64,000 nucleotides of DNA, taken from contig OZ026535.1 of NCBI GenBank assembly GCA_964020105.1, positions 124,001 through 188,000 on the forward strand, written 5' to 3'. The stretch is from G964020105 sp964020105 (GTDB lineage Bacteria; Pseudomonadota; Alphaproteobacteria; WRAU01; Hepatincolaceae). Of the stretch, positions 1-8,395 are shown one piece after another; positions within the stretch are counted from its first letter, which is position 1, and each line of letters opens with the position of its first letter. The notes beneath the pieces were generated by a model. That model searched no databases. It saw nothing but the letters and a program-made list of their open reading frames with translations, and had not been told where the DNA came from. Made by a program: the position numbers and the translations under genes.

Positions 1-403
1 CAAGATCAATCTTTTTTAATCCAACTCTACTATCAATTAATAAATAAATTCTTCGTAAATTCTTAGAACTCTTAACATAATCAACCACTAAATCACTCCA
101 TAAAGCCTTAGTGTGTTTTGCAACCTTAGCATAGCCATATCCAGGTAAATCAACAAAATGAAGTCTATCAGCAAGATTAAAATAATTAACTTCTCTTGTT
201 CTTCCAGGAGTATTAGATACCTTTACTAACTTCTTTCTATTGAAAATAGCATTAATCAAAGATGATTTCCCAACATTAGATCTTCCCCAAAATCCAATCT
301 CAGGATAACCTACATCTGGAGCATACTTCATATCCGTAACTCCCATAACAAAGCTAATATTATGATTAAAGATATTTAAATCATTTTCAAGTTTTATATC
401 CAT
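1..403 (-). CDS. engB: Ribosome-biogenesis GTPase EngB/YihA (3' end cut by window edge)
   Basis: TrmE-Era-type GTPase needed for assembly of the large ribosomal subunit in the cytoplasm. The first 134 residues are present; the C-terminus lies beyond base 1. Visible motifs are the P-loop GRSNVGKSSLINAI at about residues 41-54, the switch I segment VSNTPGRTREVNYF, and the G3 motif DLPGYGYAKV. The short N-terminal lead before the P-loop fits the family. It lies 8 bases after the stop of yidC on the same strand and probably ends the rpmH-rnpA-yidD-yidC-engB transcript, an order common in alphaproteobacteria. Confidence 0.93.
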   Translation of the reverse strand, partial: MDIKLENDLNIFNHNISFVMGVTDMKYAPDVGYPEIGFWGRSNVGKSSLINAIFNRKKLVKVSNTPGRTREVNYFNLADRLHFVDLPGYGYAKVAKHTKALWSDLVVDYVKSSKNLRRIYLLIDSRVGLKKIDL

Positions 404-411
404 TGTAGAAA

Positions 412-2151
412 CTACACCTTGGTGGTATTTTTAGCTTTTCTTTTAAGTGGATTCTTAAGACCATATGCACTATGCACTTTCTTATTAATTATAAGCTGTT
501 GAATAATTGAAATAATATTACTCCATGTCCAATATATTACTAACCCAACAGGGAAAGCAGCTAATATTATTACTAGTACAAAAGGCATAATGTTCATAAC
601 TTTTTTTTGTATATCATCAAGGGACTGAGACATACTAATTTTTTGTTGAAAATACATGGTAACACCCATCATAATTGGCCAAAAGCCAATGTGTAAGAAT
701 CCCGGTAATTCAACTGGTATTAGTCCAAATAAATTTAATAAATTCGAAGGGTCTTTTGCTGACATATCCTTAATCCAACCAAAAAATGGTGCATGTCGCA
801 TTTCAATGCTGATGAAAATTACTTTGTATATTGAGAAAAAAATTGGAATTTGTAGCAATATTGGCAAACAACCAGATAATGGATTTACTCGCTCTTTCTG
901 ATATAAAGCCATCACCTCCTTATTATATTTTTGCATATCACCTTTATTTAACTCCTTCAATTCCTTCATTTTAGGCTGAAGTTCCTTCATTTTAGCCATT
1001 GATATATAAGATTTATAAGCAATTGGCAATATTAATGCCCTTATTACTATGGTGAAAATCATTATAGAAACGCCAAAATTACCTATAAAACTATGTATCC
1101 ATAATAAAAATTGAATCATGGGTTTTGTGAAAAAGAAAAACCAACCAAAGTCAATCACGTCATCAAATTTACCAATTTCATACTTCTCATCATAAAAATG
1201 AACAAGATTATACTCTTTTGGACCAACAAATACTCTAGTTGTTTTTTCTATCGCACTGTTTTTAAATATCTTAATTTCCTTAGCAATAACGTCAGTCTGA
1301 AAGTTCTCATTACCATAGGAATTCTTATAAGATAAAAACCTTGCAGAGTAATTAGTTTCATTATCCAAAATAATTGAAGATAGCCAATACTTATCTGTAA
1401 AACCAACATAACCCCCTTTAGTTGAGTAATCATATGTTTTACCAACAGTATCATCATAATCTACTCTCTCAAGAGAGTTATTTAAATTACCAACAAAACC
1501 TTCATGGGAAATAAAATTATCTTCTACATTTGGAAAACCCTCTCTTACGATTAAAGAAAAAGGAATCAAAGATACATCTGTATTTGAATTATTTATTACA
1601 CTATCTGTGATAGTAATGACGTAAAAATCATCAATACTAAGTGTTTTTTTGAAGGTTAAACCTTTGGAATTAGACCAACTTAAGGTAACAGAATTGTTAG
1701 GAGATAATACATTCGACGCTTCATCAGCTATCCAGACACTATTAGCATTAGGTACATCAATATCTTTACTAAGCCAACCACTTTCAAAAAAATGTGCTTT
1801 TTCAGAAGTTTTTAGGTTAAAAATTCTTATTTTATCTGTATCAACTGCAGTTGTTTCTTTATAGTTATTTAAAAGTATATCATCGATTCTAGCACCCTGC
1901 AAAGAGATACTACCCTGGATAACATTATTAGCTATAGTAATACGAGCAGAGGACAACAAATCAGATTTTAACACCTGAGGAGCTTGTTTTTTAGGTGAAG
2001 AAGCTTCTTGGTTAACCTTTTGCTGTTGCAAAGTTTGTTTAATTGCTTCAGCTTCCCTTATATCTTTTAAAAAGAAATGATCCCACAATAAAATAAGCAC
2101 AAAGGCCACTATACTGGCTAGCCAAAACTTTTTATTAAATATTTGTTCCAT
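412..2151 (-). CDS. yidC: Membrane protein insertase YidC
   Basis: Inserts and folds inner-membrane proteins, alone or with SecYEG. The 579 residues show an N-terminal membrane anchor (about 7-27), a large periplasmic beta-rich domain (about 60-330), and the conserved core from about 345 on with the typical segment GNFGVSIMIFTIVIRALILP, the cytoplasmic helical hairpin rich in Lys/Met, and NPLSGCLPILLQIPIFFSIY. The C-terminus is basic (KNPLKRKAKNTTKV), as in YidC proteins that contact ribosomes. Length matches the Gram-negative YidC1 family. It sits between yidD and engB, 20 bases after yidD. Confidence 0.97.
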   Translation of the reverse strand: MEQIFNKKFWLASIVAFVLILLWDHFFLKDIREAEAIKQTLQQQKVNQEASSPKKQAPQVLKSDLLSSARITIANNVIQGSISLQGARIDDILLNNYKETTAVDTDKIRIFNLKTSEKAHFFESGWLSKDIDVPNANSVWIADEASNVLSPNNSVTLSWSNSKGLTFKKTLSIDDFYVITITDSVINNSNTDVSLIPFSLIVREGFPNVEDNFISHEGFVGNLNNSLERVDYDDTVGKTYDYSTKGGYVGFTDKYWLSSIILDNETNYSARFLSYKNSYGNENFQTDVIAKEIKIFKNSAIEKTTRVFVGPKEYNLVHFYDEKYEIGKFDDVIDFGWFFFFTKPMIQFLLWIHSFIGNFGVSIMIFTIVIRALILPIAYKSYISMAKMKELQPKMKELKELNKGDMQKYNKEVMALYQKERVNPLSGCLPILLQIPIFFSIYKVIFISIEMRHAPFFGWIKDMSAKDPSNLLNLFGLIPVELPGFLHIGFWPIMMGVTMYFQQKISMSQSLDDIQKKVMNIMPFVLVIILAAFPVGLVIYWTWSNIISIIQQLIINKKVHSAYGLKNPLKRKAKNTTKV

Positions 2152-2171
2152 TGATTAAAATTCCCCAAAAA

Positions 2172-2465
2172 TCAGTTTTTGTTGTGTTTTGTAGGTGGTA
2201 GGGGATCATATCCACTTCCACCTAAAGGATTGCAAAGTAGAACTCTCCTAATTGTTAAAAAAGTGGCGTAGAAAAAATTAAAATTCTTGTAACTTTCTAG
2301 GGCGTATTCAGAGCAAGTAGGAGAGTATCTACATTTTGCAGGTAAATAAGGAGATATACAGTAACGATAAATCTTTATACAAAAGATTGCAATACAGGAA
2401 AAAAATCCTAAAAATAAAAGGAACTTCTTACCTGCTAATTTTTTCCAAAGCATTGCTAAAAACAC
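2172..2465 (-). CDS. yidD: Membrane protein insertion efficiency factor YidD
   Basis: Small membrane-associated protein that helps YidC-dependent insertion. The family signature is complete: CRYSPTCSEYALESYKNFN in the middle and NPLGGSGYDPLPP near the C-terminus, with a hydrophobic amphipathic N-terminal helix. At 97 residues it is slightly longer than usual. The frame overlaps the end of rnpA by 38 bases; a start at Met5 (base 2453) would shorten the overlap to 26 bases and cannot be excluded. Gene order rpmH-rnpA-yidD-yidC is the classic one. Confidence 0.95.
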   Translation of the reverse strand: MFLAMLWKKLAGKKFLLFLGFFSCIAIFCIKIYRYCISPYLPAKCRYSPTCSEYALESYKNFNFFYATFLTIRRVLLCNPLGGSGYDPLPPTKHNKN

Positions 2466-2766
2466 CCTTCATTTTTTCAAAACAAAAATCATATGCACGA
2501 GATCTAGCAATCATACAAAGAGAAAAACCTTGGTAATTAGAAGATTTTAAAACCTCAATAAGCATATTTTTCAATCTTCTTTTTGTCTTGTTACGAATTA
2601 CAGCTCCACCAATCTTTGAGCTGACAATAATACCAATTCTAATACTTTCCTTTAATAAATCATCTTTAATATAAAGAATCACAAAAGGTTCGCATACCAA
2701 CTTATGCCCCTTTTTTTTGATCAAAGAATAATCTGCTGATGTCTTTATAAAATTAATTTTCGACAT
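2428..2766 (-). CDS. rnpA: Ribonuclease P protein component
   Basis: Protein subunit that binds the RNase P RNA and precursor tRNA leaders. The 112-residue product carries the family motif RNKTKRRLKNMLIEV (canonical RNRxKRxxR-type helix) at about residues 59-73 and the FVILYIKD strand upstream. Its ATG shares one base with the rpmH stop (TAATG), so the two are translationally coupled. The C-terminal 38 bases overlap yidD. Length and basic composition are typical. Confidence 0.95.
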   Translation of the reverse strand: MSKINFIKTSADYSLIKKKGHKLVCEPFVILYIKDDLLKESIRIGIIVSSKIGGAVIRNKTKRRLKNMLIEVLKSSNYQGFSLCMIARSRAYDFCFEKMKGVFSNALEKISR

Positions 2767-2900
2767 TATGCGCTTAATTTATAACGTCCTTTTTGCCTTC
2801 TAGCAGCTAGAACTTGTCTGCCACCTTTACTTGACATTCTTGATCTAAATCCGTGTCTTCTTTTTCTCACCAATGTACTTGGTTGATATGTTCTCTTCAC
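2766..2900 (-). CDS. rpmH: 50S ribosomal protein L34
   Basis: A 44-residue protein that starts MKRTYQPSTLVRKRRHGFRS and continues with the SSKGGRQVLAARRQKGR segment, diagnostic of L34. The start is GTG at 2900, preceded on the minus strand by a GGAGAG ribosome-binding site. The stop overlaps the rnpA start by one base. A sigma70-like promoter lies 32 bases upstream. It is the first gene of the rpmH-rnpA-yidD-yidC-engB operon. Confidence 0.97.
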   Translation of the reverse strand: MKRTYQPSTLVRKRRHGFRSRMSSKGGRQVLAARRQKGRYKLSA

Positions 2901-2931
2901 AAAAACTCTCCATAATGTAATACAGCTAGTT

Positions 2932-2959
2932 ATTATACTAGAGTTATCAGATTAGTCAA
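2932..2959 (-). promoter_or_regulatory. Sigma70-type promoter for rpmH operon
   Basis: Read on the minus strand the region gives TTGACT, a 16-base spacer, then TATAAT, which is close to the consensus. The -10 box lies 32 bases before the rpmH GTG. No other promoter of this quality is visible before the downstream genes of the block, so it probably drives the whole operon. Confidence 0.7.
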
Positions 2960-3236
2960 TCATATATTTAAGCAATTATTTTCCTTAGATCTGTTAGATC
3001 TAACTAAGCATTATCCTATGACTTTTAGTTTCTATTTAAGTAATGAATGTTATTTTTTCATATATGAATATGATTAAAGAATCAATTAGTTAACTACATA
3101 TTGCTGATGTTATATATCTAAATCTAATTCACTAATGTCAATTTACAAATGTTATCAAGTTTTTTTTCCATTTATAGCGAAATTATTCTTTTTTACAGAA
3201 AATGTATATAAAATCATGAAATAGTATCTTTAATTA
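2960..3236. other. AT-rich intergenic region with a small hairpin
   Basis: No open frame of note. A hairpin at 2984-3008 pairs CTTAG with CTAAG around two copies of AGATCT. It has no clear T-tract, so its role as terminator is doubtful. Nothing else recognisable is present. Confidence 0.4.
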
Positions 3237-3659
3237 TCAATCTAATTTTTCAAGATACAATATGTGAATTTGATAATTTTTAATCTCTTTATCAATGGTT
3301 GCTTGTTTTCTTATCCTTATGTTATTATTACTATTTTTTTGTTTAACAGTTATATAATCATTAAGGTAAGAGAGGTATTTGAAAAGAGAGTCCAAAGTGG
3401 TACGATCTACTTTTGTTGGAATATCAATCAAAATTATTATATCTATTAAGGATTTTTTTTTATTAACTAACTTGTTTTTTATCTCTTGCATTAGTTTTTC
3501 CTCAATAATTTCTTTGGATATTGGATAGGAAAAACTAATCAAATGAGTATATTTTTTATTATCTATTACAGTTTTCTTTGTAGATAAGGAAAATATAGGA
3601 TTTGATGTCAAAAGTAGTATCAACAAGCAATAGAAGATAATTTTTGAGAAAAAATTCAT
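3237..3659 (-). CDS. Small exported protein of unknown function
   Basis: Not recognised. From the ATG at 3659, which has a strong GGAAGGAG ribosome-binding site 7 bases upstream, the product has 140 residues. It begins with a signal peptide or anchor (MNFFSKIIFYCLLILLLTS, then NPIFS), followed by a Lys/Ile/Asn-rich region of about 115 residues without cysteines. The open frame continues upstream to 3716 but the extension is Lys-rich and lacks a ribosome-binding site. It stands alone between the rpmH operon and the divergent tRNA-Arg. The segment LIDIIILIDIPTKVDRTTLDSL is plausibly a beta-alpha unit. Function cannot be guessed. Confidence 0.6.
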   Translation of the reverse strand: MNFFSKIIFYCLLILLLTSNPIFSLSTKKTVIDNKKYTHLISFSYPISKEIIEEKLMQEIKNKLVNKKKSLIDIIILIDIPTKVDRTTLDSLFKYLSYLNDYITVKQKNSNNNIRIRKQATIDKEIKNYQIHILYLEKLD

Positions 3660-3760
3660 AAAGATACTCCTTCCACGTGTAAAAATAGTCTTGCTTTTTT
3701 TATATTTATTATACATTATAATATCAAATGTTTTCTAGAAAACATTTCCTTTTGAAGATT

Positions 3761-3837
3761 GTACCCGTAGCTCAACTGGATAGAGCATCTGACTACGAAT
3801 CAGAAGGTTAGGAGTTCGAGTCTTCTCGGGTACGCCA
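3761..3837 (+). tRNA. tRNA-Arg(ACG)
   Basis: A full cloverleaf of 77 nt can be folded: acceptor arms GTACCCG/CGGGTAC, D-arm with AGCTCAACTGGATAGAGC, anticodon stem TCTGA/TCAGA with loop CTACGAA (anticodon ACG, expected to be edited to ICG), T-loop GTTCGAGTC, and an encoded CCA. The next open frame begins only 2 bases after the CCA. Confidence 0.95.
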
Positions 3838-3839
3838 AC

Positions 3840-6644
3840 GTGGTTAATTTTTATGGAAGGTTTTTGGTGAGATTTTTTGAAAGTCTGTTTCATAGTTTTA
3901 TAAATATTTGTTTAGAGTGTTTTATTAACAAGCATAAAAAGAAATTTGCATACGCTGGCTTATGTGACCAACAGGGTGCGTATAATAATTCTAATGATGG
4001 GGATACAACTTTTCCAATTATCTCAATCTACAGGCGCGCCGGTGGAAGAGATGGAAGACCTCCTAGAAGCTCTCCACCTATGAATAAAGCTTATGATACT
4101 CAAGAAAAAACTACAACAAGAAGATCATCTAAGATAAATAATCAGCAAAACCAAGAAGCAAGAGATCTACGTAACAGAAACCCTGAAGATAGGCAAAAAA
4201 GTTATAGAGAAAACTCTCCCTTTCCTAGAGCAATGGAAAGAAAAAGAAGATTATTAACATCTGCTGATAATAAAAAATCCACTGATTTTACTAAGTATTC
4301 TCTGGTAGATCAAGTGCAAGAAGCAAGAAATATAAGATTATCTGATGAAGATGATCGCCATATAAAGTCATCAATGATGCAGGTGATTAGAAAAAGTAAA
4401 CAAAACAGAGCAGAACAAGTAAATCGCCTTGGAGAAACACTAGGGCTAGATGATGCAGAAAGGGAAGTATATATATCAGCCCTAAGCAAGCAAGTTGAAG
4501 GTAAGGGGATAGTTAATCCACAACTAAAGGCCATCGGTATTGTTATATTAGCTATGCTTTTATTGATATTTTTGATAGGAACATTCCTTAACAAAAATAA
4601 TCCTATAATCCCCCTAATACAATCAATTAATAAGCCACTTGTTATTAAGATTGTTGATCAGTCTAATACTAAAATATTTGAAGTAAAAAGACTACCTCAA
4701 GGAACTTTAAGTGAGCAGAATATATCAAGAAATCTTGAAAATACATTCCTTGCACTACAGGGTCTTAACGAGTTGCTATACCAAAAAACTAAGCAACTTG
4801 CGGCAGAGCAAAATGTAGATGTTAGTGAAATTGTTCTTGATAGAGATAAAATAACTCAAATCATTGAAGATTATGCTTTTTATATGGAATCTCCTTATGA
4901 AGAGGATGGGGTTATACCACAGAAAGGAATTTTTACCTCGATTGTTGATTTTATTCTCTTTATGCCTAATTGGTTTATGGGGTTATTTAGTGATGATTAT
5001 TCTCTTTCAGGGGAAGTCATAGAAAACAAAGTAGAAGTGGTTAATCCTTTTAATGCTAATCCGCTAGAGGGCAATGAACCAATAAATTCTGAACCAGAAG
5101 AAGCTGTTATCACGAATAGAGATTTTGTTATAAATAACTGTAAAATATTCATTGTTCCTTCTGACGTTAGTGACTCTAATTGCGAGTTCTCTTCAGTGAA
5201 TATTATTATGAATAAATTATACACTCCAGCAACCGAAGGATGGTTGGTTAATTATATAAACCCAATTAAAGCCTATTTATTAACAAATTGGTTGAAAAAA
5301 AAGGTATCCTTACGTGATTTTTTTGCTTTGTTTTTCAATATTACTTATTTTGGTAATTATCAAATAGGGATTAAGTCTTCGTATTCGCAGTATTTCAAGA
5401 AGACTACTTTGGAGTCCATAGATATTCCTAGAGCTTTGTTTATGATGAAAAATCTTTATGATAACAATAAGAATTTTTATCCTAATTACGACATAACAAA
5501 TGAGCATATATTGGATATGATGATAGCTAATGGTTATGTTCCTGAGGATAAAAAAGAAGCTATTCTTACTAGAGTTAATAATATAGTTGTGAATGTAGAG
5601 CCACCTAAATCGCCTTTTGCTGTACATTTAAATGAATTATTTTTATCTGGTTATTCGTACTTTCCTGAGTACTATGATATATCTGTGCAAACAACCTTAT
5701 CTTCCAAATTGCAGAGTGTAGTTAGTGGAGTAATTGTTGATAAGCTGAAAGGATTCAATATACCGGCTGGTTCAGTGATAGCATTAAATAAAAATAGACT
5801 AGTTGTTGCATTAAGTATAAAAATTATCGATGGTAAAGTTAATTATCTTGATAAATATCCAAAGGGTTATGTTTATAATTCTGTGAAACCATTTTTATAT
5901 TTAACATTGTTAGAAAATAAAAAAGATGCTTCAGCGTTGCTGTTAAATAATCGGTATCAAAATTTGATATTTTCTAATAAAAGATTAGAGCATGCTAATC
6001 TTACAGCTAAGGAATATTCTGCTGATAATGACCCTACTTTTGCTGGTATTGAGACCACTGAAGAAAAAGTTAGGCAGATATTAGAAGAGCTGAATTTCTT
6101 GAAAGATGATAATGTTGATGATATTCCTAATGGCTTGAAAAAAAGTTTTGCCGACAGGCTTAATTATTTGGAGGGTGAATTTTTCTCAGAGCTTACAGAG
6201 AAAGATTATTACGCTTTATTTAATAGATTAGGATTGGTAAAATACGCAGAGGATTTTAATCTTAATAGCCTTTATGATGGTAAATTAAAGGTTGAATTGG
6301 TTGATTTAGCAAAAGCATATTCAATATTTATAAATGATGGGAATATGCTTAATAGTAAGCTTATTGATAATGTTAATGGTATTCCACAATTATTAAGTCA
6401 GGAGAAGATTCTCTCTGTACGAACTACTTATACTAATTTACTGAAGGATATATATTTCAATACGATAATTTCCAAACATGGTAAAGAGTTTTACATAATG
6501 ATAGATTTTCAGACAGCAGTTGTTTTTAATGATGAATATATAGGAATCATATGGCTTGGTGATTTTGAGGGTGATGAAAACTATAAAGACACAACTTTAG
6601 CGCTTGAGCATTTAGTAAAAGATCTTATTAATATGTTGAAATAA
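3840..6644 (+). CDS. Degenerate class A penicillin-binding-protein-like membrane protein
   Basis: Looks like a bifunctional PBP1-type protein that has lost its catalytic residues. It has a long basic, polar N-terminal cytoplasmic part (to about residue 228), one membrane helix (about 230-248, GIVILAMLLLIFLIGTFL) and a large periplasmic part. Residues about 490-580 follow the end of a glycosyltransferase-51 domain (NITYFGNYQIGIKSSYSQYF, then PRALFMMKNLYD, then ILDMMIANGYV), but the catalytic Glu motif upstream is not visible. The transpeptidase-like part has YNSVKPFLYL where active enzymes have G-S-x-x-K-P-F, so Asn replaces the catalytic Ser. The KTG-box position reads KHGKE. The open frame starts with GTG just 2 bases after tRNA-Arg and has no ribosome-binding site there; the true start may be internal, for example Met81 at 4080. 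It lies 2 bases before ubiT. Likely a structural or regulatory cell-wall protein, by inference. Confidence 0.7.
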   Translation: MVNFYGRFLVRFFESLFHSFINICLECFINKHKKKFAYAGLCDQQGAYNNSNDGDTTFPIISIYRRAGGRDGRPPRSSPPMNKAYDTQEKTTTRRSSKINNQQNQEARDLRNRNPEDRQKSYRENSPFPRAMERKRRLLTSADNKKSTDFTKYSLVDQVQEARNIRLSDEDDRHIKSSMMQVIRKSKQNRAEQVNRLGETLGLDDAEREVYISALSKQVEGKGIVNPQLKAIGIVILAMLLLIFLIGTFLNKNNPIIPLIQSINKPLVIKIVDQSNTKIFEVKRLPQGTLSEQNISRNLENTFLALQGLNELLYQKTKQLAAEQNVDVSEIVLDRDKITQIIEDYAFYMESPYEEDGVIPQKGIFTSIVDFILFMPNWFMGLFSDDYSLSGEVIENKVEVVNPFNANPLEGNEPINSEPEEAVITNRDFVINNCKIFIVPSDVSDSNCEFSSVNIIMNKLYTPATEGWLVNYINPIKAYLLTNWLKKKVSLRDFFALFFNITYFGNYQIGIKSSYSQYFKKTTLESIDIPRALFMMKNLYDNNKNFYPNYDITNEHILDMMIANGYVPEDKKEAILTRVNNIVVNVEPPKSPFAVHLNELFLSGYSYFPEYYDISVQTTLSSKLQSVVSGVIVDKLKGFNIPAGSVIALNKNRLVVALSIKIIDGKVNYLDKYPKGYVYNSVKPFLYLTLLENKKDASALLLNNRYQNLIFSNKRLEHANLTAKEYSADNDPTFAGIETTEEKVRQILEELNFLKDDNVDDIPNGLKKSFADRLNYLEGEFFSELTEKDYYALFNRLGLVKYAEDFNLNSLYDGKLKVELVDLAKAYSIFINDGNMLNSKLIDNVNGIPQLLSQEKILSVRTTYTNLLKDIYFNTIISKHGKEFYIMIDFQTAVVFNDEYIGIIWLGDFEGDENYKDTTLALEHLVKDLINMLK

Positions 6645-6646
6645 AG

Positions 6647-7336
6647 ATGCAAAATATTAAGAATCAGCTGTCTTTAGTTTTATTGCTGGGATTACTTTTT
6701 AGAAAGGTTCCTGTGATTTTCTGGCAACCATTTTTAGATAAAGCAATCAAGGTAATGCAAGATAAGCATCATAGAGTTTTTGATAGACTATCAGAGCATG
6801 ATTTTGATTTTATAATTGATGCTATTGACGTACCGTTTCAATTTTATTTGAAGCCATCACAGGTGTCGCCTGTTTTGAGGGCTATCAAGAGAGAGGATAA
6901 ATCAGAGGCTTCAGCAGTCATTAGAGGTTCTTTGGTTAATTTGTTAAGATTATTTGAGGGTAGGGTAGATGGAGATGCTATGTTTTTTTCTAAAGAGCTT
7001 ATTATAGAAGGATCAACTGCTGCTTCAGTTGCTTTAAGAAATGCTATAGATGGTGAAAATATGGATATCATAGAAGATTTATCTTATATGTTTAGTCCTT
7101 TTGAGAAAATTTTTAAAAAACTGGGGATTTTGGGTGTCAATAAATATAGTGAGTTTCAATCTAATTTGGATAGTATTGTCGGTGCAATTTTGGGTTATGT
7201 AAATAAAGATATTGATGAGCTTAAAAACAGGCTTGTTGATATGGAAAATGCCTTGGATAATATTGAGGAAGTATTAAAAAAGCTTAATAGGGAGCAAATT
7301 AGAAAAAAATCAGATTATACTAACCTAAGCGAATAA
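6647..7336 (+). CDS. ubiT: SCP2-domain lipid-binding protein UbiT
   Basis: Ubiquinone-biosynthesis accessory factor of the oxygen-independent pathway; it binds prenylphenol intermediates. The protein has an SCP2-like domain: the segment FDFIIDAIDVPFQFYLKPS, then SAVIRGSLVNLLRLFEGRVDGDAMFFSKELIIEG (given here by position, about 85-125), close to the pattern in E. coli YhbT. A basic, hydrophobic N-terminus precedes it. At 229 residues it is longer than E. coli UbiT (about 174) because of a C-terminal charged helix (about 185-225) likely to form a coiled coil. Its identity is supported strongly by the following ubiU and ubiV. The ATG follows the stop of the upstream gene by 2 bases. Confidence 0.82.
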   Translation: MQNIKNQLSLVLLLGLLFRKVPVIFWQPFLDKAIKVMQDKHHRVFDRLSEHDFDFIIDAIDVPFQFYLKPSQVSPVLRAIKREDKSEASAVIRGSLVNLLRLFEGRVDGDAMFFSKELIIEGSTAASVALRNAIDGENMDIIEDLSYMFSPFEKIFKKLGILGVNKYSEFQSNLDSIVGAILGYVNKDIDELKNRLVDMENALDNIEEVLKKLNREQIRKKSDYTNLSE

Positions 7337-7399
7337 TATGTGGTACTATATTGGTGTTGTATGATTTTAGATATTGTGTAATTATTACGGGGATGTGTT

Positions 7400-8386
7400 A
7401 TGAAAAAACTAGAAATAGTGTGTCCTGCGGGAACCTTGTCTGCACTTAAGGTTGCTGTGGACGCTGGTGCTGATACTGTATATTGTGGATTTAGAAATGA
7501 GACAAATGCTAGAAATTTTCCTGGATTAAATTTTTCTAAAGAGGAATTAAGAGAAGGTATAGATTATGCAACCCAAAATGGCTCTAAAGTATTGGTTGCG
7601 ATTAATACTTATCCGACAGCGGGAAACATTAAGATGTGGCATCAGGCAATTGATGATTCAGCTGAATGTGGCGCTTATGCTGTAATTTTGGCAGATATTG
7701 GCTTAATAGCTTATGCACAAAAAAATCATCCATTTTTAAGAAGACATCTTTCTGTGCAAGCTACGGCATCTTCTGTGGAGGCAATTAAGTATTTTATCGA
7801 TACATATGAAGTGAGTAGGGTAGTATTACCAAGAGTTCTTACTTTAAGGCAAATTGGGCAGTATAAAGAGAGAACCAATGCTGAGATTGAGATATTTGTT
7901 TATGGTGGATTGTGTGTTATGGCAGAAGGAAAATGTTCGCTTTCTTCTTATATCACAGGAAGATCTCCTAATAAAAATGGAGTTTGTTCTCCTGCAGAGT
8001 TTGTTGAATATGAGGATAAAGGGAGACATTTAGTAAGTAAGCTGAATAATAGTGTTATTAATACTTTTAAAAAAGAAGAATCTCCTGGATATCCAACCAT
8101 ATGTAAGGGTAGATTCAATGCTGAGAATGAAACCTCGTATCTTTTTGATGAACCAAGTTCCCTTAGTATTGTTGATATGTTACCTGAGCTTTTGGAAGCT
8201 GGAGTTTCTGCTCTTAAGATAGAGGGACGTCAAAGAGGTAAGGCGTATGTTGAGGCGGTTGTGAAACAGTTCAGACAAGCGGTTGATAAGGTGAATAATG
8301 GACTTAGTTATGATAAATCGGCCTTAGCTAATCTTTCAGAGGGTAATACTAATACTACTGGTGCTTACGTAAGGAAATGGTTGTAA
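7400..8386 (+). CDS. ubiU: U32-family protein UbiU (anaerobic ubiquinone hydroxylation)
   Basis: Forms a heterodimer with UbiV; each carries a [4Fe-4S] cluster, and together they hydroxylate the ubiquinone ring without O2. The start MKKLEIVCPAGTLSALKVAV and the core ADTVYCGF...NARNFPG are typical of the U32 YhbU group. The four cluster cysteines are apparent: GGLCVMAEGKCSLSSY, NGVCSPAEF and YPTICKGRF. Residues LLEAGVSALKIEGRQRGKAYV near 275-295 are also diagnostic. Length 328 matches E. coli UbiU (331). A GGGG ribosome-binding site precedes the ATG. It lies 63 bases after ubiT and 9 bases before ubiV. Confidence 0.93.
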   Translation: MKKLEIVCPAGTLSALKVAVDAGADTVYCGFRNETNARNFPGLNFSKEELREGIDYATQNGSKVLVAINTYPTAGNIKMWHQAIDDSAECGAYAVILADIGLIAYAQKNHPFLRRHLSVQATASSVEAIKYFIDTYEVSRVVLPRVLTLRQIGQYKERTNAEIEIFVYGGLCVMAEGKCSLSSYITGRSPNKNGVCSPAEFVEYEDKGRHLVSKLNNSVINTFKKEESPGYPTICKGRFNAENETSYLFDEPSSLSIVDMLPELLEAGVSALKIEGRQRGKAYVEAVVKQFRQAVDKVNNGLSYDKSALANLSEGNTNTTGAYVRKWL

Positions 8387-8395
8387 GGCATATGA

